The notes under the pieces are model-generated. The model was not told the DNA's origin. It made no database searches and saw nothing but the letters and a program-made list of their open reading frames with translations. Shown here piece after piece: positions 11,216-25,852 of a DNA stretch of 64,000 nt. The stretch comes from Anas platyrhynchos (Eukaryota; Chordata; Aves; Anseriformes; Anatidae), in NCBI RefSeq assembly GCF_047663525.1, contig NC_092587.1, positions 33,905,001 through 33,969,000 on the forward strand. The letters are read 5' to 3'. Position 1 is the first letter of the stretch, and each line of letters begins with the position of its first letter. A program made the translations under genes and the position numbers.

Positions 11216-14200
11216 ACAGATCCTGTCCCTGGATCGCCTCTTCTATGTGAACAGCCAGAGACACTCATCCTACAACAGAAACACCTGTAGCACATTACTG
11301 TTGCTGATGTAGTCATTCTAGGCCCTTTTAGCATAGCTGAAGTGATGAGCTAAGACTTAGGTCATTGAAAATTAGACACCTCACTTAATATATATACATT
11401 CAATCCTAAAGAGTGTCATGGAATATGCTAAAATATTTTCCTTTCAATAAAGATACATGTTGAGCATGTACTCAGGATATTATATATTTTCTATCTATCT
11501 GCATCTATACATTCATAAATTGTATCTAATAAAGCAATCAGAATTAGGAAACCCAGGATCTTTATTTCCTTTTTCACTTGTCCTAAGAAATTTTATACCT
11601 ATTTACACATATCATTCCATGAAACCTTCTCCATAGTTTTTCAGATTTTGAGGTTTTTATCTGTTTATTTTTTTCTCCAGAAATTCATGAAATATTTTAA
11701 ATTTGCAAACATCACAGTTTCATACAATGGTATAATTATGTGTTCTGCTTTGTTCTACATTATTTTGCTAATAATTCATATAATTGTGATTGGCTTTTGA
11801 CTATTACTGAGAATCAAGCTTGTAGTGTCAGAGAACTAACCAAAAAGACCCAAGATCTTTTTCCAGGTGGAAAGAGTTAGAATGATGCAACCCTATAGTT
11901 AGGATTGTTTTTCTTGTGTGTTTCTGTGCAATAATTGGTATTGAATTTCATTTCTATTTTAACAGCTACCTAGATCATTCTGCAGCTGCTCAGAATCAGA
12001 TTCATAAACATTTTGGTACAATGCTTGCAAGTACATCCACATATTTGTCCTTTTCTCTTTATGATGTTCTTTTGAGTTTTTTTGTGTGGAAATCATTCAC
12101 AAACAGAAAAAATGATTATAGATTTTTTTGTTCAAATGCATTTCTATGTAAGTAATTATTTCATAGATCTTTCTATTCAAGTGCCTGTCCCTTCGTCTTT
12201 TTATTGTTTTTATTACTCATCTGGCACAATTATAGTTTACTATTAGCAGGTTCTAATATCATATTAAAGTCCTGGATAAAAAGCTGTGGTCATAGAATAT
12301 GCTGATATTTAATATGAAGCTGTGTATTCCGAACATTATGAAATGTAGCAATATGATGCTAATATAGCTTATAGCGATAGAAATTCAAACCTTATCAATA
12401 TGAATTGTCAATCAATTTCTTTTTGGCGTTAAGTACTATTGCAGTATTTTTCACAACTTATTAAATAAGTGTGGGTTCAATTGCTGTTGATCCTTTATTT
12501 TTTTTCCTAAGGACAACATTCAAATTCAAAAATAAGAAGGTTCTAGAAAATAACGGTGGATTTATTTATCCATGAGAAGAAAGGTCAAAGCTATTTGTAA
12601 AATGTTGTTATCTTACAGATGAAGCAAACAAAAGCTTCACTTTACATTTCTGAAGCTGAGAAAGCTAGTCCTTTATTTACTGAGAGACATCCATTGAAAT
12701 GATTTCCTGAGTTATGACCAGAACACACAAAAAAACTGCACTGGGTGACATTTCAACTATTTTATTAGCTAACATCAGGATTCTGTTGATATACAGCCAC
12801 ATAGGCAGAAAAAATGCCAGGATGCTCAATGCAACTACTTGCAAATAAGGTATAAGACACTTACATGATCAAGGAAAATATCTGCAGTCAAATATTCATT
12901 CCCAGTTACTTGGAAATATGGTAGCTACTCAAATCAGATTCTGGGCCAAATTCAGCTACAGCATAACTATTCTTATTTACAAAATTGCACATGGCAATAG
13001 TCTCTTTGAAGTGTCTCAAAATGGGATTTCTTCTCTTAAAGTCTGAATGAGACCAACGGTTTAATTTCTGCTCTGAATCACATGGAGCAGGAGGTTGAAT
13101 GTGGCTCTCTCCCTCTCAGATAAACATCTCACTGCTGTTGAGTACTGTCTGTCTCATCTCTTTAATCTGCTCTTTTCCTCCTTCCAGAAATGATTCATAC
13201 TTGATCTGACAAGGGATTCACAGAGTCTCCCAAACACCTTGAGTCAAGACATCTGTTGTGTGAAGTGCATCCTCTCCCTGACGAAAAGGATTAATACAGT
13301 GGAATTGTCATCACTAAGTCTCAGAGCAACCCCATCCACTTCCAGTCAGCTCATTTTGGCTTTCTCACTTCACCCACAGTGATATTTGCTTTGCATACTT
13401 TATGTGAGCATGTTCCCTGCTTCTAAAGACACAAGGATCAAGAAGGGTTTTCCCAGTTTTACTGTCAAATAATGACACCTGTAGAGAGTGCCTGATGACA
13501 GATTTGAGCTACCTGATAAGTATAAACCAATCCCCTTTGCTATCTGAAAATAATACATCAGCCCAGTGAAAAATAGCTTTGGCAGTAATTTGTTTAGTTC
13601 CAAGATGGATTTACTTTCATGTAAGAATGAAAAAAAATGCTTTTATGGTCATACAGAACCAATATTTGTCTCTGATAGAGGTGCAGAACTGCACATAGGT
13701 GAGGAAATTTGTTTAAATTATGTTTCCTCACAATTTAGGGTCTCCAAGGCAGCTGCAACTCATGAAACAGTAGCAAGCAGATTCTGCATGCAAGCCAGGA
13801 TCCTAATAAACTACTTGGCTGGGTGGTTGAGGCTGATCTTCATCATTGTGTCTGAGCAGATTAGAGATCTTTTTAAGCAAGACAATGCAAAAGCCTTTTT
13901 ATACAGCATACACACACTGAACATAAGCCAAGCTTATTGAGTTTTGTGCTAGCAGCCTGCCCTCAGAAGAATCAGCACAGCACTATTTCTCCTATTCACA
14001 GCAGAGACCTGCATTTCTCAGGCTCATCAGTACAGGGCTGCAGTCTTTCCAGCTATGTTTTGAGAGGCAAACATGGTATGAAAGCCTCGTGAAAGATTTA
14101 TGATAGATCTGCATCTTTATATGTTAATGCAAAACTTAAAGCTGCCATTCAAGCTTTTCCTGTTGCCATCTTTACTAGTAAATAATATACTTGATTCAGT

Positions 14201-14233
14201 ACCTTTACAGATTTATATGGCTGTCAACACATT

Positions 14234-14284
14234 TAAAAAAAAAAACAAACAAACAAAAACAAACAAACAAAAAAAACAAAAAAC
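14234..14284. repeat. (AAAC)n / A-rich tract
   Basis: Alternating A runs and AAAC units. Similar CAAA tracts occur at 4486-4507 and 8192-8227. Confidence 0.9.
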
Positions 14285-16230
14285 AGAAGTCTTGTGCCTC
14301 CACCACAAACTACAACTAGACAGAGTTACAGTGCAAGGATAGTCAAAGGATTTAAATGTGTTATGACTATTTTATCTCTCCCTCCTAACTTGGCTTCTTG
14401 ATTTCTCAGCAAATATTTTTCATAGATTTTCTCATCTCCTTGAAAAATTAGGAAGAACATTTCTCCGAATCACACTCCAAAACCATGTTCATGGGATTCT
14501 AACGACAGCAGGATGATGATTTACTTTGCAATGACAAAAGGCTTGATCAGCACTTCTTCACTTCAGGCCATTATTCTGTGAAGAACCTTTCACATTAACT
14601 TTTAAAAATCAGAACTGAATTGAGAGACTAGTGCGTTGCATGGAGAAAGATCTGCCACATCAGATTTCTACAGATACACATTTTTACTGTTGTCAATGCA
14701 CCTCATTCAAGGTGTAGTCTCAGTGTTAATTTTCTTATTTAAATAAATATCAGTACCATGTAACTGGTAATCATTTATAATGCTTAACAATTTAAAAAAA
14801 AAATGTTAACATCCATAATGTTAACAATTTAACATTAGTTTAGGTAAAAACTGCAAAACCAGCAGCAGAAAGTGTTGTAAGGAAAATGCCATGAAAAGGG
14901 ACTTTCTTCAAGGAGTGACAATGCTGTTCTGTATTTTTAACACATTATTACAACTGATTTTTAATGTAATTGCAATTATTTTACTTTTCTTTAATACATT
15001 AACAATACGCTATGCAATACGTACTGTTACTTTGTTTTGTAAACTTGCCAACTGAAAAGACTTGTCATTTCTTTTTCTGTTAGTGAATTGTCTACAGTTA
15101 TTTGCAATCAAAGATATACAAATAACAGTAATATAGGTATTTTAGTAGTTATTTTGCAAAGCCATCATTAGAATAAAGTGATAATGTAAAAATCCACAGG
15201 CAACAAGAAATAATTAAACTGTCACGTTTCCCTGAATGGGTATAGATAGTTATTATTTTGTTGTACTTTATGGAGAATTTATCTGAAGACAATTCAGAGT
15301 AACAGTATGGCATTTCTTTTCTTTTTTTTTTTTTTAAGACAAATAGATTTGGACCCCAGAGTTTGCCATACGTATGTGTTCATTTTTAAAAATCAGACAA
15401 CATAACATTCTGTTTTAATGATGTGGTTCTGGGCTCATTTATCTTTTTCATCTTTTATTTAAAACAAACATCTGGATAAAACTTGTATAGCAGCATTAGT
15501 GTCAATAGTCCTCCTTAAAGGCTTATTGCAGTACTAGAATGAAGGTGTCATTGCAACCTTTGTTGTACTTGTGAAGTTCTATTTGAGCTTTTGCCCATTT
15601 CTGTAGTTCTAAGCTTCCATCCTTTCTTCACAACTCTGATCTGTTTTTCTGTTCTAATTTCTGTTTCTGCTCTGATGTCCCTACAGAGCTCTTGTTCCAA
15701 TAAAACCCACTAAACAGCTACGTGTAGCAGAGGGTAAAGTCATAGTTTCCTTCAGCTGCAAAGGGAAAAAGCATATATTTTCTGGTACCTTTGTTCATTC
15801 CCTGTTATTGAAACCAAACTGATGTTATCTTCCTCTGTCTTCTTATCTAGTCATGTCTGAACATTTTTTTGGATTAGGAGAAAATGAGCCCAGCAGTAAA
15901 ATCTTATCTCAATTGGCTATGTCTATAGTGCTAAAAATATTGGACTACAGAGCAAGCTCAAACTCTGAACCCAGCTGCTCATAATACTTAATAATTAACA
16001 TAATCTCTGGCATGGTTTTCACCTGTACTAACCAGCACTCCTAGACAATGCTTGGGGATTGCATGTGCTGAGAGCCATTCTCAGCCCCAGAGCTTTCTCT
16101 ACTCTGCTATCCCTTACTAACCTAATTCCCATCCCTCCCATTTCCTGCACTATTCCAGCAAGTCTTGTACCTCAAACCCACATGCCGTGACACTCTAGAA
16201 CCTGTAGCAGGTGCCCTCAGTAACATGGTC

Positions 16231-16291
16231 AAAAAAAAAAAAAAAAAAAAAAAGCTGATTGATGATGGGTTGCAATATTTTTTTCATTTTT

Positions 16292-16322
<31 letters not shown>
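16231..16322. repeat. Paired A tracts (23 and 27 bases)
   Basis: Two uninterrupted A runs, 16231-16253 and 16296-16322, separated by 42 bases. No target duplication or retrocopied body is obvious upstream, so I annotate simple tracts rather than a retropseudogene tail. Confidence 0.9.
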
Positions 16323-16324
<2 letters not shown>

Positions 16325-18930
16325 CATGATTGTATCTGTGTATCCAAAGACACCATCCCAGGCACAGAACCAAGGTCAAGAACGTTGTGTGGGTGTGGCT
16401 AGTCTGTGTCAGTTGGCCTTAAAGCTGATGACTGTTCTGTTGGTGTTTTCGGGTGTACCTGTTTTCAAGTGCAGATGCCACCAGTTGTTGCCAGGCTGGG
16501 GATGTAGGTCAGCGGTATTGTTTATGCAGAAAGTCACTGAACTTGGCAGGGTTTAGCTATTGATGGGCTGCACATTCTGAATATGAAGTCTAGAAACAGG
16601 TTAACAGGAAATGCTGAAGGAAGGTATGTAAGACCTATTTATTATTATTATTTTTTTTTCTCCCAGATTTGGAATCTAAAGGGGCTTCTCTAACCATTGG
16701 ATTCAGGTGCTAAATCCTTTCCCCAGACTAAACACATAAACATTCAAGTAGGGCTCGCCTTCTTTCCTTCTTTAAAACACACTACGTGCTATCTATCCTA
16801 TGAATGTAGCCTATTTTGTAAATACATGTGTATTCTGGGGAATTACTGAATTTCCTTCAAATCCAACAAACTTAATTCCATAGTTTCCACATCTTAATAA
16901 AGTGCCCTAACCATAAGGCTATAGCTTAGCCTGGGGCTCACAGTGTTACCCAAAGCACGCAGCTAGAAAGATTAGTTTTGCATCTACTCTGTACTAGGTG
17001 GATAATTTGTGCTGTTGTTAATATTTTTTGTTTTAACTCTAAAAGTAATGTAATCTCCACTAATCATCTAGGGAGCAATGATTAAACTTCATGTATAATT
17101 TCTTCCCATCAGAATGTTCCAACTATTTTGTAAAGTGTACACACCACCATAACATCTCTTCTCAGGCACTGATTCTGAAGGAACAGGTTCTGGTTTGGCT
17201 TAGGTTGAACTCTGCTGCCAATTCATGAGACTGTCCAATGTACAGTTACTACAGTAGGTCCTTTTGGCAGCAAACTTTAGATTTCTAAATCATAATGGAA
17301 TTCAGATGCAGAAAAGGTAATGCTGCTCTGAACAATGTAATTTTGTAGTAAAAGTATAAATCTTTAGACTGAAAGGGAGGGGCTAATTGAATAAGACATT
17401 CCCAGAGTTAGAAGTCACTCAAGTGTATGTACGTTCTGAGACATGGATATTTTAATCTGTTTCCGGTGCCTAAAGCAGGGAACCTGAAATTCAATATAAG
17501 AGTATGATAAAAAAAATAATTTCTAAAAATCACAGGAAAAGACACCCTTCCATCACAATAGTAAAGGCTATTATTTGTATTCAAATAGCTGCAGACAATG
17601 GGGAATTCAGTCCTGAAGGAGATCAGAAATCTATTCTTGGTTTGTACAGGAAGCTGAAGGAAAAAATGTAGTGCTGGGATGGAATCTGCCTGGCATCTGC
17701 AAATGCCATAGAAGTTTAACAATTTTGAAGGTAATAATTCTGTTTTTTTTGGCATAATTTTTATGATGTGCTTCAGAAATAGTCTTAGGGTGATTCACAC
17801 ACAAAACTATTATATCAGTGGTTGACTGCTGTTGTAAACAGCCTTAGTCAAGAACCAGCATAAACACTATACATTAACAAAGTTGTTTGTATTAATTAAT
17901 AGGCAGCTTGATCTAACTATATAGTGTAGCAAAGAAAAATACTTTACTCTTAAAGGTATGTTTGAGTTCTTTGAATAAATAAGATTTATCCTTTCTTGAG
18001 ACAATAAGTAACTATTAGGTCATTAATTACAGGAAAGAGCTTGTAGCTTGGGAACTATTTAAAAAAAAAAAAAAAAAAAAAGACATTCTTATCTCCAAAA
18101 GTAAGTTTAATTTAAAAAAATCAGTGTCAAAATAAGGTAAATATGTGAATAGGGATAGAACAAACTGGCTGCGAACCTTAGAGGTGGTTGATATTTTACC
18201 CAATTTAAATAAAAAGAAATCACAGATTTATCAGAGAGAAGTTCTGAAATGTATCCATATGAAGTGAGGAATTGTGGGAAGTAAATATTGAGGAATTCTG
18301 GGAAGAAAAAAATATTTTATAACAACATAGACAGCAATAGCAGGAGATTGAACTTGATTGAACTTGTTTGCCTAAGATACCCTTTCATATCCTGTTTCTA
18401 AGATCTATAAAGAACAAACCTCTAGTGGTGCTGTAAATGCACACTTCCTCTAAACAAAATTTTAAGTTCTCACTAAGGCACTTTTATGACTTCCCTAAAA
18501 ACCTTGAAACTGCATAATCAACTGTTCTTTTAGTTTAAACAAATATTTCTATATATTTATATATGTTATATAAAGGTAAACTCTTAATACCTCTTACTCA
18601 CTTTGATCTAAACCAGGCTCTAATTCCATCTACAAAGTTCTAAACCATCAGGTTGTGTAAAAATACCTATCCTTAATTTTCTCTCTCTCTCGCTCTCTGT
18701 GTAGGTGGGACAGAGAGAAGGGAGAGTTTTGTATTGAGCAAGTATTAATGTGGTAGGGAATTGAACCTGCTGGAATTCTGAATGAGATCTCTTAACTCAG
18801 TCTATGAAATACACAGAGACATGACATGGAAATAACAGGGAAGTAACAAAGCCTCATGAACAGAAGAATGAATGATGGCCATGTTGTCAAATTGTCATGT
18901 TTCAAATTTGCAATGCGACAGCATCTTAAC

Positions 18931-18957
18931 TTTATTATTATTATTATTATTATTTTT
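18931..18957. repeat. (TTA)n microsatellite
   Basis: About eight TTA units, nearly perfect. Confidence 0.9.
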
Positions 18958-21900
18958 AATCTTCATATAAGCATGTTAATTCTTTAAGAAAACAAACTGT
19001 ATTTCCAGCATTTGGTAAATTTGAGAAACAATAAATAGTTCCTCTCCCCCCTCCTGTAACTGCAGTAATTTAGTAACACAATGCAAAATTAAACCTGTCC
19101 TATACTGAACATATCCATTGTGCCAAGTTTTCCCAATAGTATCCCTTAATTCTGTTCCATCCTTATCCATTGAAAGACTAAAGCTAAAACTGTTGTCATA
19201 TGAGCAAAGGTGAGAAGAGTTGATGGCAATGTTGATGATGACACAAGTGTAAATTCCTCAATAAATGCATTTCCAGTCACTTCAAAATGATGTAAGTGCT
19301 AGACAAATGTGTACGTTACCAGAATTTTGAAAATTTTATTACACATAAATGTAGAGTTATCATTATAGGTGTTCAAACTAATGTTCCTGATATTTATACA
19401 AGATTCGGCAGTCCCTGCTGACATTCCCAATTTTCTCCTAGATCCTAGGTTAGTAGTCCAACTTCAAGAGGAAGCAGAAGTATAAATATAAAGCAGAAAT
19501 GGGAGGTCATATTTAGCTTTCACTGAGCTGTTTTATGTTAGTGCTTATAAATCCAGTGGCTCCTGAAAGGTTCCCTGACCCCAAAACAAGCAATTGCTCT
19601 CGCTGTCTCAGTAATGACGTCTTACACAAAACAGTGTCTCCAACATACACATACCTTAGCCATAGATTTTCCATCCTTAGCACGCTCCACACCTATTACG
19701 GTACTTTCTGAACTCAGATCTGTTCCCTTTCTGATTGAGGGCAGGAATCTGAATTGGTTTCTTTCATATTTTAAATGAATTCATCCTCTCAAGGTTATAG
19801 ATATTCTGAGGGCAATGCAGACATAAGGGAAGATGACACTTAAGTTACTTCTGCCAGAATTGTTCTTCTCCTTATAAAATCATGTATAATGGCAGTTAAG
19901 ATAAGAGCAATTTAAGATTTAATTCCTCTGAGGTTAACTGAAAAGTAAACTGAAGTTACACAGCACAGCTGGATATTCTAACACTCCCACAGAAAGAAAT
20001 ACTTGACTTTCTCAGCAGGCTTGTCTTGATCTGGCCCATCTCCTTTGCTTTTTCTTATCCGTGTTCTAAGAAAATTGTTTGTGCAAGGCCACACAATACT
20101 TCGATCTCCAACAAATTGATTTTTTTTTTCTATTGGCCCAGAACCTAAATTACACAACAAAACAAAAAGCACAGCCTTTTCAGAATAAAAATTATTTCTG
20201 ATGCTTAATTCAGAAGCTAAATTGAAAAATCAATTCTTTGCACAGCTTTAAAACATAATCAGTCTCATTCAGCACCTAAATGTGCTGAAGTACACAAGAG
20301 AATTGAAACTATATTCCTCTATTATTGCTGAGATCTGTCACAAGTAATTTTGGAATCACTTATTGATCTTTCATTATTAAGATTTAGAAAAGCACTCATC
20401 TGTAAATCGGGATGCTTCTGATTACATTCACAATAAAAATATTGTGATACCACCAAAATTAGGTCCTCAGACAAACACAAATAAATTATCCCAAATATGA
20501 TATAAATATAAAGAGAATTTTCTCCATCAGAAATAATAATAATTATTAATAATTATAATATAATTATAATACCAATATAATTGCTTATTTTAGCCACTCT
20601 AACTTCATCCCTTTCATTCAGGAGACTGAAAAAATGCATGCCAAAGAACTAATCAAACACAGTTCTCTGAAGATGCAAAACTAATCATATAGTCATATAT
20701 ATATATAATAGAACATGAGTGTTCATTTATAATAAATAAATCAGTCTCATTGTGCATGCTGCATACAGATGAGTATAATTTTTACATCTTTCTCTCCTTT
20801 AAAAATTCTCATTGAGAAATACTGAGAAATAAATGGAAATTGAATCCATTATATACATATCCAATTTGGTCTCCTTTGAAAATCATGCCTTATTGCATTT
20901 GATAATTGAAAATGATCAGTATCACTAGAAGAAGACTGGTAGATTTTTTTTTTAATGGATATTATTTTATTTTACTTTTTTTTTTTTTTTTTTTTTTGTA
21001 ATATGAGAAAATCTTTGCAAAGCATAAATTCATTAACACCTTAAAACTCCAAAAATTTTCCTTTTCACTTTCTAAGAACCTTTAGACTTTATAATTAGAA
21101 ATTATAATTAGAAACCAGTAAGATGAACTTTCACGTATGTGTAAGAAGTAGCTAAAGCTAGCATATCCTGAAGAGCAATCAGAGCTAACCATGGCTAGCT
21201 AAGTATTTGATGAAGGCTGTGAGAAACACAGAATACAGTTTTCATATATGGGAAGGAAAAAAAAAAAAGAAATAAACAAAACAAAACAAAAAAAAACAAC
21301 ACATGACCAAACACCAACATTTCCTTTCAAAGTAGAAAATAGCTGAGCATCAAATATTTCTACCTGTGCCAAGTCTGAATACACTTGGCAAAGGAATGTT
21401 GCACGCAGGAGAAAAATATCTGCTCCACAAATATCACAGAACAGCTGCCAACTATGTGCAGGTCTATGGTAGCTGCATTGTTGGCCTGGGTTCATCAGCC
21501 ATATCTTTGGACTTGTCAGTCCATAATCCTGCTTCTGGAGACCATTATGTTGTTGAAGCCATCTGCAAGTAGTTTTATTATACCTTATACAAAATGAGAG
21601 TGCAGCAAAATTGTGCTTTTTTTCCCTTTCTATTGGCTATTACTGCCGAACTATTCTGTTCAAAGCCCACTCTTCAAGTAGTAGTCAATATAGATAGATA
21701 AAAGTAGTAGCCTGGAGTTAAAGTATACTTAAGTGACGAAAAGAAGTTTTAAGACTCTATATTTAGGGGTATATGTTGATGGGCAAGTAGCAATAAGGAT
21801 GAAATTTCTGTTAATATATCTAAAGTAAAACCAAGAAGACAATATAACCTGTGTCTTCTCAGTTCTTACTGCTCTGTGTCGAAGACTACAGCAGAAAGAC

Positions 21901-23453
21901 CTGTCTGGAAAATCATAAGTTCTCATCAATAACAATTCTTTTTTTATTATTATTATTTTTCAGTTTAGCTAATGATGTGCTTATCTAGTGCAGAACTATC
22001 AGCTAAAACTGGAAGCCTGTGGTAAGTCATTATATGACAGGACACAGATAGAGTGAATATAATAAACTACTGAGCAATCAAAAAACAGCTAACGATGGTG
22101 TGATAAATCTGTTATGAGTCCACTGCTCAAATTTTCCCTGAAAAAGGATGGCAAACAAGGCAAAAGTTAGAATGGAAGCCATTTCACTTAACTTTAGATA
22201 TTTAAACTGCAGACATTTATCTCTGTACAAACACCCTGGACTGTCTTTGTAGACAATTCATCTATTGTGTTCAATTCACCCATTTTAGACCTGTCCAATT
22301 CAAGTATTTGTGTCCTTGAGGTGCCTGTTTTTACTACTGAAAATAAAGGTAGTCTAGAAGCTTTCCTCAGATGTAGCTGTTAAATTGCAAAAGTTCCATT
22401 TGGTCATACAAATCTCACAAAAAACAACTGAAATCCAAAATGTGTGTTGCAGGGGAAGCCCTTCCCAACCAAATGTTTTTATGTGTAGTGTTTGGGATCT
22501 TCCTGCACATGCAGAACACTACAAGCCCTTTGGAAGGAACTGCTGTATCTTGCTGAATCTGTCACTGCATCTGTCATTGCAAGTGACCCATATTTAAAAG
22601 GATTGCAAGTGTCTTTCAGTCACAGAAGATGGGTCATCTTGCCCTCAGGTAAGACCAAGCATATTTTCTGTGAGGTATATCAAAATGCATGTTTACATGA
22701 AAGCTATTAGATGGTTTCATGAATTATTACTGAGAAAAAATGTCCATATTATATGACCCACATCTGTATTGTTCTGTTACCTCAGGTCTGTGAATAGGTA
22801 GGCCCTTGATAAAAAAAACGTGACAAAACTACCCAAAACCTTTGGCCACGCTAAATGCAGTAATTGTAAAATGTTCTTACATTCCATTTTATGGACATGC
22901 TGATTTTATATAAAGCCCATGCCCATTGTTCCAGTGATTTGTGTGGGACAGAAATATCTGTAGATCTATCTGACTAATGTGCAGGCTAATGGGAGCTATA
23001 GAGTAATGGTCTGCCCTTAATTCACTGACTTCTTTCAGAGATCCAGATCGCTGTACTTCCTATTAATCTACTAATGAGTCAAACCTTTTCTGAAGTATAC
23101 AGGCACCACTTCCAGACTTGTTAGAATTTGTTTGTATCTCCCTGGTTTTCATCAATGTCAAAATACTATCCACAGAATCAAGCTATTCTATTTTAAGAAG
23201 TACTTTGAAAAAAAATGCCCTTATCAGGATTTTTTTTTTCAATTTGATAGGGAAAAAGAATATCCATAGCACATAACACACAACTTAATAAAAAGTAATT
23301 CTATTGACATTGACATGCACTAAAAGAAAAAAAAGTTAAGAGGCTGTGTCATATCTGATGCCACAGTTTCATAATGGAAAATTGAAAAGGTTTAAAAGAC
23401 AGACTATTCTGAGTATCTGTGGCTAATACAAACTACCATACCAGAGTATACCC

Positions 23454-23519
23454 CACAGACAACACTAGTTGTCACACAGTGTCACAGACAACACTAGTTG
23501 TCACACAGTGTCACAGACA
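23454..23519. repeat. 29-bp tandem repeat, 2.3 copies
   Basis: The unit CACAGACAACACTAGTTGTC plus nine bases (CACACAGTGT-type end) occurs at 23454-23482 and 23483-23511 without difference, followed by a partial copy. Each unit contains GACAAC...GTTGTC, a 6-bp perfect stem around ACTA. Confidence 0.9.
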
Positions 23520-25642
23520 GCTATAGGCTTTATGAAGAGAACTTTTTACACTGCACTACTTTTTGAGCTGTTTATTTGCCTTTTTATTTTCTATTTTTAG
23601 TAAGGCTTTGTATTAGGTTATGCGTGGCAGGGACAGTGGGAGGATATCTGATCTCCAGTCCAGGTCGCCAGTCCTGGTTCCCCAGATTTTTGCTCCAGGA
23701 ACGTGAAGCCACAGAGCCCTCAACCAGTTCTTTAGCTTTGTAGATGCTGAAATCGTCCCTGGCTTAAAAAGAACCAGTTCCTTGCCTGTCAGTATGAATT
23801 GTTGCTTAGGACTAAAATCTGAGTTTCTTTTCTATTACATGAACAGGCAGAGGGACTCAGCCTCCCTTCTCTGTTGAGTTCGGTGCTGCCTAGTCTTAGC
23901 ACTTTTAATACTCAGTAGCATACCCCAGACGCTTGTATTTTGAGAGGTATTACATTCCCCTTGCATCATATGAGAATCCCATTTTTCTGTCTCAAGGGTG
24001 AATGGTGTAAGGCACTTAGAAATCATTGTAGGTTGTCCTTGTTGTCAATTGCCATGTAAATTAAGGCCATGCATGTACTTTCTACTCTTTCCTCTTCCCT
24101 TTCATTTGTTGTCTGGTTACTACCAAGTATTATATATTTGGTGAAATGCCTTAAAACAACATTACTTGTTAATTAACAACTTTTTTCTTCTTTCTTTTTT
24201 TTTTTTTTTTCCTCTCTGTAGGTCTGCCAGTAGCTGACAAAGTAGAAAGGTGTGCTTTTCTCTTTCATTCTTGTATAGAGTTAGAGGCAATGTCAATTCA
24301 ATCCATGACTGAGGCTATGCAATGGTGCAAGTCTGTCCTACTACTTCAAATTCAGTGATGCAACCTGAGTTTAACTTTCAGGGATTGAACCAATTGAAAG
24401 CTTTTGGACTATGACAATTCTGGGGAAACACAGGTTTATTTTCTTCATTTACATTTGTTTGCTCTCTCCATCTCATTCAAAGCAGTCAGGACTGGTTTGC
24501 TTCTCTCTTCTCTGGAAAAGTTCTCTGCACCAGGAACCATTGTTAGAATCAGAATCTTGATCTAAGAGTATGATGAAAAATGTTGCGTTCCAAGTTGGAA
24601 ACCGGAGAGGAAAATGTTCATGTATACGTAAGAATTGTACTCAAACAGCTGATTACACCTTTTCTTACACCTTAACAGATGCTTACACCTTTGAAGGGAA
24701 AACTTTAAACCTGAGAAGCAACAGGCAGTTTTCTACGTTTCCCTTGGGGATAGCGTACTCTTCTGTACTTTGCTTCTACACAAACAGTTCAAACTTTTAA
24801 AGTCCCGTTGTCAGACATACAACCAAACAACCTTGAATGGCATTACATGTTCCCCTCCAGATAGATCAAGTCCTGAATGCAAGATCAGACAAGTGAATAA
24901 TGCCAACATGTAAAACTAATTTGTAAATACATTACTCTTTGGCGGTTTTTTTTTGCACTTTGTGGGGCTTAACTGTACTGTAGTGAAAAGAATGTCTTCT
25001 ATTGTGACCTGAAATTATAGCTCTATGATACAATTTTTTTTTTTTTTTTGGTGGTGCTGGGGGGGTGAGGGGAGAGGAGCAATATTCTTTGTGGACACCT
25101 GAAGGAGTTGCAACATAATAAAATTAGGTGAGGGAAAAGTTCCTTCTCTGTTGTTGTTGTCTTTGTTTCCTTTTCCATACAGTCTTATAATGAAGGTCCC
25201 ATTTTCTGGCCTTTGGCATATCGTAAGCAAGCCGGAACACTTCACATTATGTGGATCATAGTTGTCTGAAATGATATCATACCTATAGTCTGCTGCAGGG
25301 TGAAAAGTAGCCTATGCCTCAGGTACTGTTTTATGCCTTTGCTTTTGTTACTATATACCTGTAAATCTTCAAAAGGGAAATTAAATCATCCTACCCAGAA
25401 GAAACACCGTCCAGAAGATACTTGAGTTGTTTGGGCCTGAATTCTCACTGAAACCAAACGCAGGTATATTCCTGACCTGAAGAAAGAGGCTTTAATCTAT
25501 TCTGGCTTGATTACTCGTGAAGGAGCGTGAAAGAGACGCGTGTCCTTGTATCTGAAGAAGAGGTGAAGGAACAGCTAGTGCAAGGAACACAAACGTCTGT
25601 TGTGCCAGACTAATAGGTGGTTAGCTCTGAGCTTGGAGACTG

Positions 25643-25852
25643 CAACAGAATCATCTAGGTGGGAAGAGACCTCCAAGATCACCTGATCCAACCTCTGACC
25701 TAACGCTAACAAGTTTAGTAACCATATCACTAAGTTCAATATCTAAACGTCTTTTAAAGACCTCTGGGGATAGTGACTCAACCACTTCCCTGGGCAGCCT
25801 ATATCAATGCCTATCATCCCTTTCAGTAAAGAAGTTTTTCCTAATATCCAAT
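25643..25852 (-). mobile_element. CR1 LINE, strongly 5'-truncated
   Basis: Minus-strand CR1 of the same subfamily as 8875-9565. It starts at the same 3'-end base (CAACAGAATCATCTAGG) and shares blocks such as CTTTTAAAGACCTCTGGGGA, with about eight substitutions and one small indel over roughly 210 bp by eye. It ends abruptly at 25852, where it abuts the duplicated segment copy B without unique sequence between them. Confidence 0.88.

Larger units (their letters stand above)
11216..25642. other. Gene-poor AT-rich region, no gene supported
   Basis: About 14 kb without a supported gene. Simple tracts: A-rich/(AAAC)n 14234-14284, A23 at 16231-16253, A27 at 16296-16322, A21 at 18061-18081, TC-rich 18681-18697, (TTA)n 18931-18957, AT-rich 20530-20580, T run 20976-20997, and T run 25034-25049 followed by G-rich DNA. 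The longest open frames (13566-13940 plus, 17408-17755 minus) match no family I know. The frame at 21366-21572 (plus) has protein-like composition but no clear splice sites. A 29-bp tandem repeat lies at 23454-23519. Confidence 0.5.

Noticed and set aside
13566..13940. 124-codon plus-strand open frame
   Set aside because: Composition and context look random, with no domain, splice or start evidence.
16231..16322. A tracts as poly(A) tails of retrocopied genes
   Set aside because: No intron-less gene body or target duplication could be seen beside either tract.
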